Position numbers and translations under genes: made by a program
Part shown: piece after piece, positions 53,636 to 54,547 of the stretch
How the letters are laid out: every line of letters begins with the position of its first letter
How positions within the stretch are numbered: position 1 is the stretch's first letter
Notes under the pieces: model-generated
The model's database searches: none
Seen by the model: only the letters and a program-made list of their open reading frames with translations
What the model was told of the DNA's origin: nothing
Assembly: GCF_002220365.1 (NCBI RefSeq)
Contig: NZ_MTHB01000247.1
Location: 1 to 54,547 of the forward strand
DNA: 54,547 nucleotides
Direction of reading: 5' to 3'
DNA from: Caballeronia sordidicola
GTDB lineage: Bacteria > Pseudomonadota > Gammaproteobacteria > Burkholderiales > Burkholderiaceae

Positions 53636-54040
53636 ATGATCAACGCGACTGATCTCGATACGGATACCGGTCAAATCGACTCCGTAGCCCTCGAACGTGC
53701 GCTCCGAAGCGCCGCGCTAGACCTCCAGCAGATCATGGCGACGACCGCCGGTCGTTACCTCGACAGCGGCCGTCGCCGTTACTCAAGTGGCGCGCGATTG
53801 CCGACCTGGCGCACGCTGCAGACAATCGACGAGCAGGTCTTCGAGAATCGGGGCTTCCGGGCGAGGCACAACGAGACAGTTCGTTCGATGTTTCTACGAT
53901 TTGGCGACAGTCGCCTGTCGGGAGCAGCCCTCGACGATCCCGTTGACTGGCGGCGTGACGATGACAATCTGCCAACTGTTTATCTGATCGTGCGAGCGAT
54001 GGTGCAGGCCGAAACAACTGATGCGGCGACCGCGGACTAG
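53636..54040 (+). CDS. Hypothetical protein (134 aa)
   Basis: The ATG at 53636 follows AGGAAGATAGCAGC. The product MINATDLDTDTGQIDSVALERALRSAALDLQQIMATTAGRYLDSGRRR... is soluble and mostly helical, ending in a short Ala/Thr-rich tail. It lies 41 bp behind the 93-residue gene and may be co-transcribed. No family is recognised. Confidence 0.55.
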   Translation: MINATDLDTDTGQIDSVALERALRSAALDLQQIMATTAGRYLDSGRRRYSSGARLPTWRTLQTIDEQVFENRGFRARHNETVRSMFLRFGDSRLSGAALDDPVDWRRDDDNLPTVYLIVRAMVQAETTDAATAD

Positions 54041-54547
54041 TGCACCGATATCCATAGCACCAATCCATGGCTGAAAAATCGCGTGATCAACGGAGAGAGT
54101 AAACCGAGACGAGGCTCGCCTCGGCCGGTCGCCCATGGACATGACCGTATGTCTGCTTGCGAGCTGCCGCTGAATTGTCGGCAATCCTAGACTCGGCCTC
54201 GAATGTCTCTTCATGTTTAGGGTTGTAGGACGCCTGCCCGAATCCGCGTGCAAGCGAACTCGCGCAGAAGCAGGCGGGCAGGCGTCCTACAAGCCCCAAG
54301 GGAGGAAACCGCGGAGTGCTCCGATGTGATCGAAACGTTCACTGCTATGGCGATTTATCAGGGCGGATCGTGCGTGGGATAGATTGAAACGCGGATGACG
54401 GTGAACCTAAATCGGCAAGATCGTGGCAGCGACAGTGCAGCGTATTGCTATGCGGAGGGTTTGACGAGCGCCAAACTGCTCGTTTGGTGCGATGCGCGCA
54501 AGCGTCTCCTATAGGCTCTCGTTGCCGAAGAGCCGACAGTCGATCGG
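54041..54547. other. Window end: no gene supported
   Basis: Apart from the long inverted repeat at 54223-54292, I see no gene or element end here. Confidence 0.4.
54223..54292. repeat. 18-bp perfect inverted repeat with 34-nt loop
   Basis: TTGTAGGACGCCTGCCCG at 54223-54240 has its exact complement at 54275-54292. The architecture resembles the 20-bp hairpin at 44983, though the sequences differ. Confidence 0.85.

Overview
The window looks like an accessory region of a Burkholderiaceae secondary replicon or megaplasmid (Paraburkholderia/Caballeronia type). The host-like genes point there: galU, a CspA-type cold-shock gene, a Bv3F/BpH3-type H-NS protein, a classical Burkholderia porin with a YHNF-type C-terminus, and several GlxA/AraC-type regulators. 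The organism assignment is an inference from family resemblance. No rRNA, tRNA or CRISPR array was found.

Layout. 1-3.3 kb: polysaccharide deacetylase, convergent MDR-type oxidoreductase, and a SnoaL-like gene broken by an in-frame amber codon. 3.7-11.1 kb: IS6 debris, then three toxin-antitoxin modules (parDE, higBA, hipBA) interleaved with a wrecked Tn3-family transposase and an IS21 istB fragment; four evenly spaced palindromic operators precede hipBA. 11.2-21.9 kb: a mobile-element graveyard with an interrupted IS3, a serine-recombinase module with partner ORFs, a frameshifted IS110, and a nested structure in which an IS5-family transposase gene is interrupted in antisense by an ORF-less group II intron, with an intact ISL3 element inserted exactly at the intron's 5' exon.

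21.9-28.2 kb: five co-directional minus-strand genes (MHS-type transporter, porin, BON protein, YtcJ-like amidohydrolase, CobW-type GTPase) that look like uptake and hydrolysis of a small amide-like substrate, the GTPase perhaps metallating the hydrolase. 28.6-31.7 kb: a TipAS-like regulator fragment, an intact IS701 element and an IS5 fragment. 31.7-40 kb: an H-NS-family protein with three DNA-binding modules and a decayed second hns copy, then galU, a glycosyltransferase-like gene, small hypothetical genes and three GlxA-like AraC regulators, possibly a surface-polysaccharide regulatory locus.

40.2-45.4 kb: an IS427-group IS5 element, an IS3 remnant, a tyrosine-integrase scrap, and a head-to-tail array of two complete ISNCY-type elements plus fragments of further ends. 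45.4-48 kb: repeat hairpins, a 40-residue ORF and cspA. 48.0-52.75 kb: a two-gene module with a 1-nt overlap, encoding a DUF4145(HEPN-like)-SF1B helicase fusion and a TPR-OB-fold protein. This is the best candidate here for an undescribed defence or nucleic-acid-processing system. 53.3-54.5 kb: two small hypothetical genes behind a LexA-box-like site and a long perfect inverted repeat.
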